64,000 nt of DNA from NCBI RefSeq assembly GCF_030052815.1, contig NC_079510.1, forward strand, positions 7,391,375 to 7,455,374, written 5' to 3'. This stretch comes from Hevea brasiliensis. Its lineage: Eukaryota > Streptophyta > Magnoliopsida > Malpighiales > Euphorbiaceae. The notes beneath the pieces are model-generated. The model had not been told where the DNA came from. It saw nothing but the letters and a program-made list of their open reading frames with translations, and did not search any database. Of this stretch, positions 49,001 to 61,439 are shown piece by piece. Both the position numbers and the translations under genes were made by a program. Numbering within the stretch: the first letter of the stretch is position 1; each line of letters begins with the position of its first letter.

Positions 49001-50491
49001 AAGCATCCACATCCTCTACATTATCCAGATAGAGTCATGGATCATTTATCCTATATTGGGATCGGCATTTGAACTTTCTGTTGTCAACATTGGGGTGTTG
49101 ACTGTAATACTTATCCCTTACACTTTATTCCTTCTGTTATCATTTTAGTTACATCAAAAGAAAGCTCTATAGGAATTCCTTTTATCTCCACTCTACCATT
49201 ATAGCTTTTGCTTCAAGGGCTAAACCCTTGACCTTTACCATTACTAGTCTTTGAGATTCGTTTTTGTTACCCATGAATTCCTTAGTTAAGCTGACTTCTC
49301 CTTTGGGTAGCTTTAGTTATGCCTTGACAAGCACACTTTGGACTTCCTCTTTTCTCTCTTTTATAGAGATTCTCACTCTGATTAGTGAAAACTAGGAAGT
49401 GATTCAAGCAAAAAACTTGTTCTTTTTCTTTCCTTGTCCTAACTCCTTTTATCTTTCTCTCTCAATGAGGGGCTTTATGAGGGGTTTCCTCATGTACCTA
49501 CATTTATCTCCCCCATACTTGGGGTCTTTATGCTCAGGTCTAATTTTCTAGCCTTAAGGCTCTTTGCTTCTAATCTTCTTAACCATTTTACTTCATTTCT
49601 TTGGGCTATTTATTACCCTCAATATGCCTCAGGCATATACACTTTTTAGTCATCTTACCATCCTTTTGAGGAGATCACTTTACATATTGCAATTACCATC
49701 GATTAATTCTCCATCTTTCTTGAGACATATAACCATGCTTTGTATGGAAATAATATTTAAGAAAGGGTATCATCCACCTCATTTTGCCAAAACAACTATC
49801 ATAATGCCTCAATTATCCCTGGCCTTCTACTAAAGACCGAGTACTCTCACTAGGGTGACAAGATCACTTACCTTAAGTAACCCCCTCTATTAGCACTAGC
49901 TCACCATCTTGTTGGTTATAAACTTTGGCTTAGGGGACCTTGACTCCTTTGTATAAAGGTATACTCATACCCTATACATAACTACCCTAGGGTGGTGGCT
50001 AGCTATACGTACATACATTTTTTCATGATGCCCATTTTTGGCTTGAGGCTTTGCCTCTCTCTATATGGCTCTTAGGAGGGCATTTATCGTTCAATATTTT
50101 AGGTGGCACTATTATTAAAGTGCCAAAACTATCTAAGGTCCCACTTTAAAGACCATTTTTCCCCACTAAGGTAATCAAGTTACCTACTCAGACCACCACC
50201 TTTTAGTACTTCAAGTTACCTACAACCTAATCTGGGACTGCTACCAACATTAAAGGAACGATTAGGCAAGAAGCCACTAGGACCCTTAGCAAGCCTAACA
50301 TTTTACTTCTTAAACATTAGTGGGGCCTATTTCCATCATAAAATACATTTAAATGGATAAACAAGTTATTTATACCATAAATCATTCAGTTACAAGCACA
50401 GTAAAACTTTATACATTTACATGTCACTAAGAAGTTCCACACACTTTCAAATACCTTTCTAAAACTTGATGAGGCAATGACCTTTAAAACT
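44209..50491 (-). mobile_element. Old LTR element without recognisable coding region (LARD-like), interrupted
   Basis: Minus-orientation LTR at 44,209-46,076 (plus-strand ends TGTAACAGC ... GGGTGTTAGA, about 1.87 kb). Its last ~270 bases are repeated directly at about 50,218-50,491 (AATCTGGGACTGCTAC, GGCAAGAAGCCAC, ATTTACATGTCA, TACCTTTCTAAAACTT). That is the start of the partner LTR, cut by the Tat/Ogre-like LTR. The 4.1-kb interior (46,077-50,217) is pyrimidine-rich on the plus strand (47,067-47,097 is a T run), and neither strand shows reverse transcriptase or integrase motifs. I therefore call it a non-autonomous or heavily decayed element. Confidence 0.6.
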
Positions 50492-50934
50492 TGTTGCAAG
50501 GGTTTTTGCGGTCGCCAGGACGAGTTCTCACCGAAGTGGGAAAAGTGAGGAGTCGCTAGTTTAATTTTGAGAAAAATTAAAGAAAATCATTTGTAAAGAT
50601 AAGTAAAAAAACCACTTCAAAAACAGAGATTCTAAGTTCGGGGTCCGTTTACGGGTGGGGAAGGTGTTAAGCACCCCACCTCGTCTCTCAACGAGGGTAA
50701 GCAGATTTAACATTGTGCTCTTCATAAAAAAAATTGGTAATTAAGGGGTCGGAGTGACGATGTTAATCCTTTATAAGGATAAAAGGAATATTTGATATTT
50801 CACTATTTAGGGTCGCCCAAGAACATAAGTGCATGAGATGACCCTTTAGTGAATAGGTGTCGAATGACAGATTTTTGTTTAGGGGTTAATTTGTATATTG
50901 AAGTTGTTATATTTTAATTTGGATTTTAGTTAAG

Positions 50935-51725
50935 AGAATTCGGGTAAGAAATCTCTCCCGATCTCTTGATGTATTTTGTTAAGAATTTAAGCGGGAGACT
51001 TCGGATAAGAACTCTCCTCCGAACATCCGCATATTTTATTAAGATTTTAGATTAGAATCGAGTAAGAACTCTCCCCCGATCTCTTAAAGTATTCTTTTTA
51101 AAGTTTAAGTGAAGCATCTCGAATAAGAACTCTCCTCCGATCTCCACGTATTTTTTAAATTTTGGCTGAGAATCGGGTAAGAACTCTCCCCTTATCTCTT
51201 AAAGTATTCTATTAAAAATTTAAATGAAGGATCTCGGATAAGAACTCTCCTCCGATCTCCACATATTTTATTAAGGTTTAGGCTGAGAATCGGGTAAGAA
51301 CTCTCCCCCGATCTCTTAAAGTATTCTATTAAAAATTTAAGTGAAGGGTCTCGGATAAGAACTCTCCTCCAATCTCCACGTATGTTTTAAATTTTGGCTG
51401 AGAATCGAGTAAGAACTCTCGCCCGATCTCTTAAAGTATTCTGTTTAAAAATTTAAGTGAAGGAACTCGGATAAGAACTCTCCTCCGATCTCCACGTATT
51501 TTTTAAATTTTGGCTGAGAATCGAGTAAGAACTCTCCCCCAATCTCTTTATGTATATTGCATTTAAGAATTAAGCTGAGCTCCAGTAAGAACTCTCCCCT
51601 GATCTCTTAGTGTTCAAAATTTTAATTGGGAACTCGGGTAAAAATGTTCCCCCGATCTCTTTATGTGTTGCATTAAAAATTAGATTGAGTTCGGGTAAGA
51701 ACTCTCCCCTGAACTCTTAATGTGT
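50935..51725. repeat. Tandem repeat, about 117-bp dimer of 58-60-bp half-units
   Basis: About 14 half-units, each containing a form of GGRTAAGAACTCTCCYCCGATCTC followed by an AT-rich spacer. Two half-unit types alternate: 'CTTAAAGTATTC' after one and 'CACGTATTTTTTAAATTTTGG' after the other. Units become irregular at both ends. Confidence 0.9.
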
Positions 51726-53621
51726 TTATTAGAATGGCATTCGTAGGAGCTTCGTAACTAAGGATTCAGATAAAAGGTCTCTTTGTGGAGTATTGAATAT
51801 GAAGGAAACCCGTGCAAAGCTTTTTCTAGCCTACAAGACCTTATAACTAGGAGGAGGACGAAAAACTGAACTCCTTTCCAATCTTCTACGTGATCACTTT
51901 ATTCGAACTCTTTGGTCCGATCTCTTTTAGTTGCTTGGGATCCGAGCTTATTTTGATTCCCGATCTATTGTATCATCCCCTGGGTTCGTTCTATGGCCCG
52001 ACCTCATACACTTATTTGTTCAATATAATTCTGTTCCCTATCTTATTCAACCCTTTTACTATACCCCTTTTATTTCAGTCCCAAGAACTCTTGTTAAAAT
52101 ATTCTTACCTATACTCCTTAGAGTATTTATGAGCCGCTGAGGACTCGAACATCTACTATTGAAGGGAATGAAAACTAAATGACGATAAATGGAATGAATG
52201 AAATAAAAGAAGATACTAGAAATAACTATTGACTTAGGTAATCTATCTTGAGATATAGTATGACTGGATATAAAAATTTTTTAAAGGAAATCTGGAAAAA
52301 ATAAATCGAAGATATTCGACAAAATAACGGTTTAGACACTTACCTGTAGGAAGTTAAGGAGACAAATGATGTTAACTCCGGTATTCACAAGTTCTGCCGA
52401 GTTGAGAATTGACAGCCAAAGGACTCGAACTTACCCGGAGGGATGGGAATAGGTGAGAACGAAGTTGGACTTCAAAACGTAATATTAGAGCAGTGAGAAT
52501 GAGGTGAAGTGAAGATGGTTGTATAGGAATTGAAAATGGGAGTTTTAGGACTTAGAGCTCTTTTTGATGAAAATACTTAAGAAAACAGGTTTCTAAAGTT
52601 TCTCCACACTTTGAAAGCTTAGAATGGCAAATAGCAAGACTGAATCAAATTTCAGAGTCTTTCCACTATAATCACCAACTTTTTTTTTTTTGTCCCTTCT
52701 ATAATATTGCATTTAGGTATTTATAGAGAATGGGTTCCCAAAATGGAGGGTCAGGATCTCACCAGGGGATACGGAGGGTTTAGATTCAAAAGGACATAAT
52801 CTGATGTCTGAGAATTAAAGAGAATCAAAATGGAGGGTCAGGATTCCATTTAGAATATTCGTCCTTTCTCCTCTTAATCCAACAGTCCAGGGTCTTACCT
52901 TACAAAATGGATCCAAAGGCTGAGAATAAAAAGCACCCAACCTGTCGTCCGCTTTTTGATCCGAGGGCTCCAGATCCATCCTTACGATTATGATCAATGG
53001 TGGATATCGAGATGTACTAGACTGCTTTAACTGTTTTGGCGTCTGGCGGCTAGGTGGGCGTCCTTGCAGATGAGATGTGCAGCAAGGATCTCATTGCTCC
53101 TACAGTGCTTTAACTAACTCGGATCTGACGATGAAGAGAATCATCTAACCCCTCTACGTTCTCCGATCTCTATAGGTCGTCTCCTGTTTATTTCGATCTC
53201 CCCATTATGACCATCGCCCTTTCCGATCTCTATCACTTGCATCCGGTCCCCTCTTACTTCTCGATCTCTCTCATTCTGATCTTTTGAGATCGCACAAATG
53301 ACGTAATATGATCTTTTGAGATCACCCAAATGATGTAATCTGATGAAATAAAATTTTTATTTGAATATTTTTGTTTTATTATTGCATTAGTTATTTTTCT
53401 GATCTCTGGTAAGTGTACTCGATCTGATCCCTTGATGAATCACCATTCGTCGATCTGTGGGTTTGGAAGTTTGTTCAATTTGACAACCTTGGTTAACCGA
53501 TCTCATTTATATGATTTTTATTAAGTTTCTGGAACCTTCCTGCGATGTGTCAAGGATGCAGCCCGGTTTTGCTAACCGATGGGTCACTTGGGACTTCATG
53601 AGCATTTAATGCTCAGACGGG

Positions 53622-53629
53622 TATAAATA
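53622..53629 (+). promoter_or_regulatory. TATA box of the antisense gene in the Tat/Ogre-like LTR
   Basis: TATAAATA, followed by a purine-rich stretch and then a pyrimidine-rich leader, lies about 158 bases before the first ATG (53,787) of the plus-strand frame. It fits a core promoter directing transcription opposite to the element. Confidence 0.55.
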
Positions 53630-53786
53630 GGGGGAGGGTGAGTCATTTGCTTCCTTATGTCATTTTAAAGCTTCCTCTAGCAATTTCGGCATTTCTTCTC
53701 ATTTTCTAGAGTTTTTAGGAACCGATTACATTCCGATAAGGATTTTGATCTTTCCTCGGTTAATTTTTTTTTTTATTTTCCTGAAA

Positions 53787-55650
53787 ATGAGCGGTACCGA
53801 GGGTCAGAGAGCTGCTAGTCCTCCCTTCTTCCACATCTCGTGGACGTCGAATGAAGTTGAGGTGGTCAGGCTGAGTGGGCAACTTGAACCTTTTACAACC
53901 TTTGACTCAGCCCGTGGTCGGGTGGCCTAATCAAGACAGACGTCTTCCTCAGGGAGAGAAAACCTTCCCGTGGATGAGTTGCCATCGGTCCTCTAGGAAA
54001 CCAATCTGCAGTCCATCAATCAAGAGTACAACCTTCGGACTGACTCCTTCGAGCTTATCAAATATCATGCCAATCTCAGAGCTGACACTTCTTTCATAAA
54101 AATGATGCGATCATGGTGTATGAGGAACAATTGAAAGCCAGGCTTCAGTTTCTCCTTGACGATTTCTTTAAGGCCGTTTTGAAGTTCCACCAAGTATGTG
54201 TTACCCAAGTGCATCCGAACTCATGGCAGATTCTGGTGGCTTTTAGAGGCTTATGCCGAGCCAAAAAGCTCGAGCCTACAGCGAACGTTTTTTGCTGAGT
54301 TACATAGGCTTAATCATCGAAAGGATGATGAGTATTGGTTCTTTCAAGCCAAGCCGCACTGTGGGCTTTTTACCGATCTCCCTTCTTCACTGAAGAATTG
54401 GAAGAACAGGTTTTTTATATTGAGAAGCAAGATTACGAACGGCTTTGAGGGTTTCCCACATAGTTGGCAATATCTGGTTCCTTCGATTCAGAAGAAAATC
54501 GCCCTAAATAGGGACGAGGACGCCATGGTAAAGGAATTGAAGGATCAGGTGGCCACTCACAAGTATTCATGCTTAGATGCCGTCATGGCTGAACTGAAGT
54601 GGTGGATGATGCAGATGATCGCCAATGAAGATTATGAACTGCAGCTCTCTGACCTCGGACTTGGGATCAGTATAACTTAGATCTTTAGCCTCCTGACTTA
54701 GGTGATCTCACTAACTTGTTTTTTCGTGCAGGTATGGCTGGTGGATAAAGCGCTAAGGAGAGCCGCAAGCAGAAAAGAGAGATCACTCAAAAGGTGCAGG
54801 AAATGAAGATCGTTGCGGTATCCCAAATGCCAGGGCGAGACTCGATAGAAGTGTCGGGTTCCTCGTTCCGACCTTCAGGATAGTCGGTCCTAGAACTAGA
54901 GATCGCTCCTTCCCCTCCTTGATAGGAAGAATTGCTAGCTCCACCTGTTCCTTCAAGTGTGAATGGAGGGTCTTCCCAACCTACCGTGAGGAACCTTTCT
55001 CATAGCGCCCAGGTCCTTATTCACTCTCTCGAGAAGAATCGCTCAGTTCAGAGAATCCTGGTCTGGCCAAAGTTTTAGGTGCCACCATATGCCTCTAGGA
55101 TGACCGGAACAAGCTAACCCCTGATAGCATTGATAGTCTCCTGGCTCAGACGATGAGCTTGAGCATAGAGAGCCTGGTGAATCAACATATAATCAGAGAA
55201 AAGGCTCATCTCTTGAGGCAAGAAATTCTGAAGGCGGTCCAGGATGCTACTTCAGCCCGATCCCAACTTTCGTCCGCTCATGACTATATCACTGAGATTG
55301 AGGGTCGGAAGAAATCTTACGAGGACAGGATAGCCAAACTAGAGCGTGAACTAGAAGAAGCTCGGGCCCTCCGGACTGTCGATGTCACTCACCTTACTGA
55401 AGAGATTAGAGTGAAAGAAGAAAAGGCTGTGACGAGGGAAGCTGGTGCTTATATGAATGCACATGGCGATCTTCTGGCTGAGCTAGAAAGGCGTTATCCT
55501 GAGGAAGACTTCTCCTGGATGGTGGATCTCGCTCCTAGAGACGAAGAAGGGAGTGAGGAGGAGCCGGAGAGAGAGAGAGAGAGAATGAGAGAAATGATGA
55601 TGTACTTGGAGAGCAGGCTGGGGGAGACTCTTCAGCCGAATGACTTGTAA
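53787..55650 (+). pseudogene. Antisense gene of a Tat/Ogre-like element, decayed
   Basis: Runs opposite to the element that carries it. The first ATG (53,787) starts MSGTEGQRAASPPFFHIS. Further pieces in two alternating frames include EQLKARLQFLLDDFFKAVLK (54,121 on) and HQVCVTQVHPNSWQILVAF (about 54,188). LCRAKKLEP and FFAELHRL...YWFFQAKPHCGLFTDLPSS follow. These motifs recall the 'putative gypsy-type transposon' (Transposase_28, PF04195) plant proteins. An apparent intron ends with GCAG near 54,732. The last piece (55,153-55,650, 165 residues) is strongly coiled-coil-like with an acidic Glu/Arg-rich tail and a stop at 55,648. Stops near 53,926 and 53,987 and several shifts make it nonfunctional. 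Extra antisense frames are known from Tat-lineage elements; function is unknown. Confidence 0.65.
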
Positions 55651-56111
55651 ATTTTTACTTTGAAATGAATTGAAGTCCTCTCTTTTTTACGTTCAATTTT
55701 TTTGATGAGATTGAAAAGCGTTCAAATTTTCTGAGTACTTAATTGATTGAACGTTGTTAAATATTAAACTTGAAAGCAGCTATTAATCAGAGTATAAGAG
55801 ATCGAAAAAACATTACACGTGAACATGAGATCGGATGCCGGGTGAGGCTTTAAAATATTAGAATTACAAAGGTCGGACAGTGACTAGAACTTTTAAGATC
55901 AAAACTATTATTAGACCGGATAGAAACCTTAACTTTATTTTAAGGAAAATCTGGGGTCTTCAAACGAGAAGCCCTATCATATCATTAGTCGAATGAAGTT
56001 CTACAATATTTGTCCAGAGAGATCGGAGAGTATCAGTAGGCAAGATTGGATGGTCCGAAGACCTAATATTGATTCGAACCCATTTGATAAGAGATCGTAA
56101 AACAATTAACT

Positions 56112-59100
56112 TGTAACACCCTCACTGTAGTAATTACGTACATTCTACTGTTCCGGTAACCGGTGTCGGTCTGGACAGCTAGAACGTCTGGAAAAATAAT
56201 TAGACTAGAGTGAGGAGTCATAAATAACTCAAATATTAATAAGAAAAATTTAGGAAAAATTTTAGAAATAAAATACAACCAAGTTAAATGAGCCGGTGCC
56301 CTAGCGATGGGTAACCCAGTGAGAAGTTGCGGTTCTCGCAACTAGGAGCCCTAGACCCGAGAGAAAATTTATAAAATAATTTTTGGGACTCCAGAGAAGG
56401 GCGATTGAGGTTCCTATGGCATTAGAATGCTAAGAAAATACTTAGAAAAATTTTTCAATCGATACAGACAATTTTAGTCTGTTAAGCCAAATGGAGGGCA
56501 TTTTGGTCATTTTGTCTTCGGAGATGATTTTTGACTAACTTGTCCAATTAAGTAAATAATTATTATGACATAAAATAGGAATAAATATTGATGAAAATTA
56601 AATTAAAAATGAGTAAAAGAAAGAAGAAAGAAAGATAAACCGACAACTCGGTAAGAGCAAAATTTGGTCAATTAAATTTGAGGGTCCAATATTGACCAAA
56701 AGTGATGATTATTAATTTAATGAAGCTAAATTAATTTAATTAATTGAAATTATGAAAATTAAAAATAATTATTGAAAAGTCAAATTATAATGATTATAAA
56801 CTTCAAAATAATTTCAAATTTGCCATTCTACTTATTTACTATATTGCCATTAAATATTTAATTATTATATAGGTTAATTATTGAACCAAAAATCTGCATC
56901 TTTTTTCCCTTCTTCTTCCCGTCACTTGCCTTCTTCTCTTCTTCTCTAAAATTCTCCATTAAAAACCAAAATCCAAAGCTTAAAACCCTGAGTCACAACC
57001 AAATTTTTTCTTGGAAAAATTATAGCTCACCCTAAACTAAAGCCTAATTAGTAGAAAGCACTCAAGAAAACCAAAAAAAAAAATTGAGTTTGGGGCAAGA
57101 GGAATTTCAGCCAAGGTGGACCAAGAAGGAGCTTCAAGTTTTTGATTGATTAGAAGGTTGAATTGAAGTTGAGTGAAGCTAAGGAATAAGGTTAGTGCTA
57201 GAAATTCTCTTGGAATTTAAAATTTATGCAAGTTGATTTAGGGTTTGCTCAAATATGGAATTTTGTGTTGTGACCTAAATTTGATGATTTTGAGGTTGAT
57301 TATTGACTATTAGAAGTGTTATAAATGTGAATTGAAGTTTGGAAGTTGGGTGAAATTGAAAATTGGGACTGCTTCTCTTATGCAGGAAATTTGGACCTAT
57401 GAGTCCAGGGTATTGTTTGACCTATAACTGAGGTTGTGTGACTCCAATTGGTATGAGGCCAATTGGAGGTGAAACTAGACACATAATGGCACAACTTTGG
57501 TGAACAAACCATGCCCAGAAAACCAAACTAACTTAACCAAAAGTTTGCCCTAATTCGGGTGACCTGCAATCTACCTGGGCAAAATGACCAAATGAACAGT
57601 ATTTGGTCATTTGGCCATAACTCAATGTAGCAAGGTCCAATTGACCTGAAATTTTACCAACAACAAGTTGAGATATAGAAAAACAACTTTCATGAAGAAA
57701 CCTGACCCAAATTATGACTATAACCTAGTCAAATTGCCAACCAAACTTGAGTTACCAAATCTGGCAGAAACAATTTTACCCAGAATTTTGAGTTCTGCCC
57801 AATCCGGCCAGTCATGGTTTTTAGGCCATAACTTGAGCTAAAAAACTCCAAATGGAGTGATTCAAAAAAGGAAATTCAACTAGACAAAATGAGGAACAAC
57901 TTTCATGTTGATTAGTTTACCAAATTCCCAATGCAAAATTGACCAATGGAACAGTAAATACAAGGCATGAAAACTGAAAATTCTGCCCAATTAACATTAA
58001 GCTTGGAAATGGTATTGGCAACCAATACCAACAAATTTTGAGTGCAAAATGTGGTATTTTGGAGAACTTAGGTTCAATAAATTTATTATGTATTAAAAAG
58101 TCAACAATTTGAGTGAATAGTAATGTGAATAGTAATACAAAGACACAAAGTATAATAACTAAATTGGTAGAGGAAATTAAGGTATGAAATTTGGAATCCA
58201 TGAAATATTCACGGATTATTTAGAATAGAAATAATAATTTATCTAAATGACTTAATGAACATTTAATTTATGTGAATACATAATTAAGATTTGTATTCCC
58301 ATTACTAGTAGGTTTAATAAAACATGAGTGACACCGCTTGAATATGAAATGAAATTAACCTAGATGGATTGTTGAGACATAATCCAAACACTAATGGAGG
58401 TCATCATATATTAACAATACAACTTGAAGTATGAAATGTATTTTACATGAATAGATTGTTGAATGAATAAATGTGATAAAAGTGTCATTTGGGATTTAGG
58501 TTCCCATCAAGAGAGAAAGGAAAGATGTTTTGAATGTGAATGGTACATGAGATTAAATGAATGTGAATTGTAATTAGTATGAATATTACGATGAATGCAT
58601 AAATTACCTAGAAATGTGAATTTAGAAATTATGTTTCCATTATAAACAAAATTAGAATGCTATAAAATATATAAACGAAAAATATAATGAAATGATGAAA
58701 CATATAAACTCTTAATGGTACTATATGCCCATGTATTGCCTAGACACGTGTGTCAGATTGTATAGATTGGCATGCCAATAGGGTATTGTTTTAGCAGTAC
58801 TGCGAAAGGCTTTATGCCTGTATTCATGGCTTTATGCCCGTATTCATGGCTTTATGCTTGCATTCATGGCTTTATGCCCGCACTCATGGCTTTTATGCCC
58901 GATTATGTGTTATCATGACTCTTTAGCCATACTGACTGCATACGTGGTTGATGTTCTGCGTCCCATGGTATGACGGCTCGAGGCACCGCGGTGTCCAGTG
59001 CCAACGACCCGTTATCCAGTTTAGTCAGCCTGTCATAGGTTACTTGGGCAGTGAAATTTATTGAGATAAGTTAAGAATATTAGCAATTTAAAATATTAGA

Positions 59101-60140
59101 AATTAAATAAAATAAATGAGTAAGATGACCTAAAATAAATTAGAATAGTTATTTATTAGAAAGAATCGAAATGAACTAGACCGATATCAAAATTTACTTA
59201 TTATGAAATAATCTGAGACAACCTAAAAAGTATTGAGAAAATACTAAAAGATTAGCAAAGAAAATTATAACATACGTAAATATTGCAAATGTAACTTACA
59301 TGATAATATAAGCATAAATTTATCATTTTTATATTATTTTTCTTTGTACATTATTACTGTATATTGGCAAAATAAACACTTCCAAAGAAGACTAAATTAG
59401 GATAAAACATTTTAAATTTTAGAAACTGTATGTGAAGTATAAATAAATCTTAATTACTTGAATTATGTTCTATTTTTATCTTTATTTGTATATTATTTCC
59501 TTGTTATATTATTTCACCACTAAGCAGCAATGCTTAGCGCGATGGAATTGTTTCCTTCGCGCAGGTACTGAAGCTAGAACCCAATGGACGTTTGACTGGG
59601 AATTTTGGGAGTTTGATCTGCAGAGTGTCAAAGTTTATCACCTCCTCAGCAATGCATGTAGATAGGGCCCATATAGATCATATTTTTTATTTTGTATAAA
59701 ATGCTAGATATTGTATTATGATGTAAATTATGAAATTTTGTAATTATTTTGTAAATTATGTAAATTAAGGAAATTTGAAAATTTTGCTTATGTAATTTGA
59801 GAATGTTTACATATTAATTGAGTATGAATGGAAATGATTATGAAATTGAAATGTATGGATGAGATTTGAAATATGAGATAATTATGATTAGCATGGATAA
59901 GATTTTATTTTAGAAATATTGTTGAGTTGAATTTCAAACAGGTGAATATTGAAATACGCCAAATGATAATAAAATAGGGGAAACTCCGCTGGTTTCTCCG
60001 TCGAAAAATAATTGATATTAAATTAAATGAATTCAAAATTATTTATTAAGAAAAAATAAAGTAAGATAAGTTAGGGTGCTCCGGCATCGAATGTAGCACG
60101 CCTTGCTCGGCTACACTGTAGTCGGGTGAGGGGTGTTACA
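56112..60140 (+). mobile_element. Solo LTR of a second Tekay-like family, with perfect 5-bp duplication
   Basis: 4,029 bases from TGTAACACCCTCAC to GGGGTGTTACA, flanked by TAACT on both sides (56,107-56,111 and 60,141-60,145). It shares the conserved head (TTCCGGTAACCGGTGTCGGT at 56,151) and several mid-LTR blocks with the LTRs at 27,890 and 36,493 but is clearly a different family. Intact ends and duplication with no internal region mean LTR-LTR recombination removed the rest. Confidence 0.92.
58809..58901 (+). repeat. 20-bp tandem repeat inside the solo LTR
   Basis: About 4.5 copies of GCTTTATGCCYGYATTCATG, with small changes between copies. Confidence 0.93.
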
Positions 60141-60295
60141 TAACTTAAGCGTAAGATCGGTTTGTTCCATGGTCGAGCAATCGGTGAGTTCAGAAAACCC
60201 ATATGTGATCGAAGGACATCGGTTGAGAGTGGATAATAAAGTCTCGATTTTAAAGTTCCTTGACTTCGGAGGTCGGCCAAAATATGGTGTCTACA

Positions 60296-60308
60296 GCTGT
60301 CTCTCTTT
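60296..60308 (-). other. Polypurine tract of the Tat/Ogre-like element
   Basis: On the minus strand AAAGAGAGACAGC directly precedes the TGTAGACACC start of the LTR. It would prime plus-strand DNA synthesis and fixes the LTR border. Confidence 0.75.
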
Positions 60309-60384
60309 ACATAATTTCTATTAAAGAGAATGAAATTCTCTTGTATAGGAATTATGTAAAGATTCGGACCCATATTTTGGGCGG

Positions 60385-61290
60385 TTGGGGTATTAAAAAT
60401 TAAAATGCTGAAAATTAAAATCAACTTGGATCTAGGAACCAAAGGTTGATAATAGGAAATTAAAGTGCTGAAAATTAAAATCAATTTGGATCAAGGAACC
60501 AGAGGTTGATAGCAAGAATTTAAATGCTGAAAATTAAAATCAACTTGGATCAAGGAACCAGAGGTTGATAACAGAAAATTAAAGTGCTAAAAAATAAAAT
60601 CAACTTGAATCAAGGAACCAGAGCTTGATAACAGGAAATTAAAGTGCTGAAAATTAAAATCAACTTGGATCAAGGAACCAGAGGTTGATAACAGGAAATT
60701 AAAATGCTAAAAATTAAAATCAACTTGGATCAAGGAACCAGAGTTTGATAGCAGGAATAAATGCTAAAAATTAAAATCAACTTGGATCAAGGAACCAGAG
60801 GTTGATAGCAGTAATTTAAAATGCTGAAAATTAAAATCAACTTGGATCAAGGAACCAGAGGTTGATAGCAGGAGTTTAAAATGCTGAAAATTAAAATCAA
60901 CTTGGATCAAGGAACCAGAGGTTGATGGTAGGAATTTAAAATGCTAAAAATTAAAATCAACTTGGATCAAGGAACTAGAGGTTGATCGCAGGAATGTAGA
61001 TGCTGAAAATTAAAATCAACTTAGATCAAGGAACCAGAGGTTGATGGCAGGAATTTAGATACTGAAAATTAAAATCAATTTGGATCAAGGAACCAAAGAT
61101 TGATAACAGGAATTTAAAATGCTAAAAATTAAAATCAACTTGGATCAAGGAACCAGAGGCTGATGACAGGAATTTAAATACTGAAAATTAAAATCAACTT
61201 GGATCAAGGAACCAGAGGTTAATGACAGAAATTTAAATGCTGAAAATTAAAATCAACTTGGATCAAGGAACCAGAGGTTGATGGTAGGAA
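60385..61290. repeat. About 60-bp tandem repeat array, 15 copies
   Basis: Each unit contains TCAACTTGGATCAAGGAACC, AGAGGTTGATNNCAGGAAT and GCTGAAAATTAAAA; unit length varies between about 56 and 62. The array lies between the polypurine tract and pol, where Tat/Ogre elements commonly carry lineage-specific tandem repeats. Confidence 0.95.
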
Positions 61291-61439
61291 ATTAAAATTG
61301 ACAAAGCAAAGCAAACCTAACACAAGATGTTCTTCCAATTGAAGTGTACTTAACAAGGTTCCGAAGATAAATGATTAATGGAGAACGAGTCCCAAAACTT
61401 GGCCTATAATTTCCTTCTCTTATTCACTTTTCAGGAAGT

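Larger units (their letters stand above)
50492..60295 (-). repeat. Tat/Ogre-like 3' LTR (about 5.8 kb after removing a nested solo LTR)
   Basis: In the element's direction the LTR begins TGTAGACACC at 60,295, right after a polypurine tract, and ends ACCCTTGCAACA at 50,492. Internally it holds a dimeric tandem repeat (50,935-51,725), a decayed gene on the opposite strand with a TATA box (53,622-55,650), and a nested Tekay-like solo LTR with its duplication (56,112-60,145). Removing the nested 4,034 bases leaves about 5,770 bases, within the long-LTR range known for Ogre relatives. The matching 5' LTR lies beyond the right edge. Confidence 0.75.

Noticed and set aside
48797..52140. Leu/Phe/Pro-rich plus-strand frames scattered over 48.8-52.1 kb
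   Set aside because: They reflect the pyrimidine-rich strand of transposon sequence; none has a domain or conserved start.
52130..52450. Sequences reading GTTCGAGTCC on the minus strand (about 52,141 and 52,421), like tRNA box B
   Set aside because: No box A at the proper distance and no acceptor stem; they belong to the Tat/Ogre-like LTR.
60071..60484. 137-residue minus-strand frame spanning the solo LTR end and the 60-bp repeats
   Set aside because: It crosses two element borders and a polypurine tract, and much of it is a translated tandem repeat.
60385..61290. CRISPR-like regular repeats
   Set aside because: Repeats are contiguous tandem units without unique spacers, in a plant retrotransposon; not a CRISPR array.
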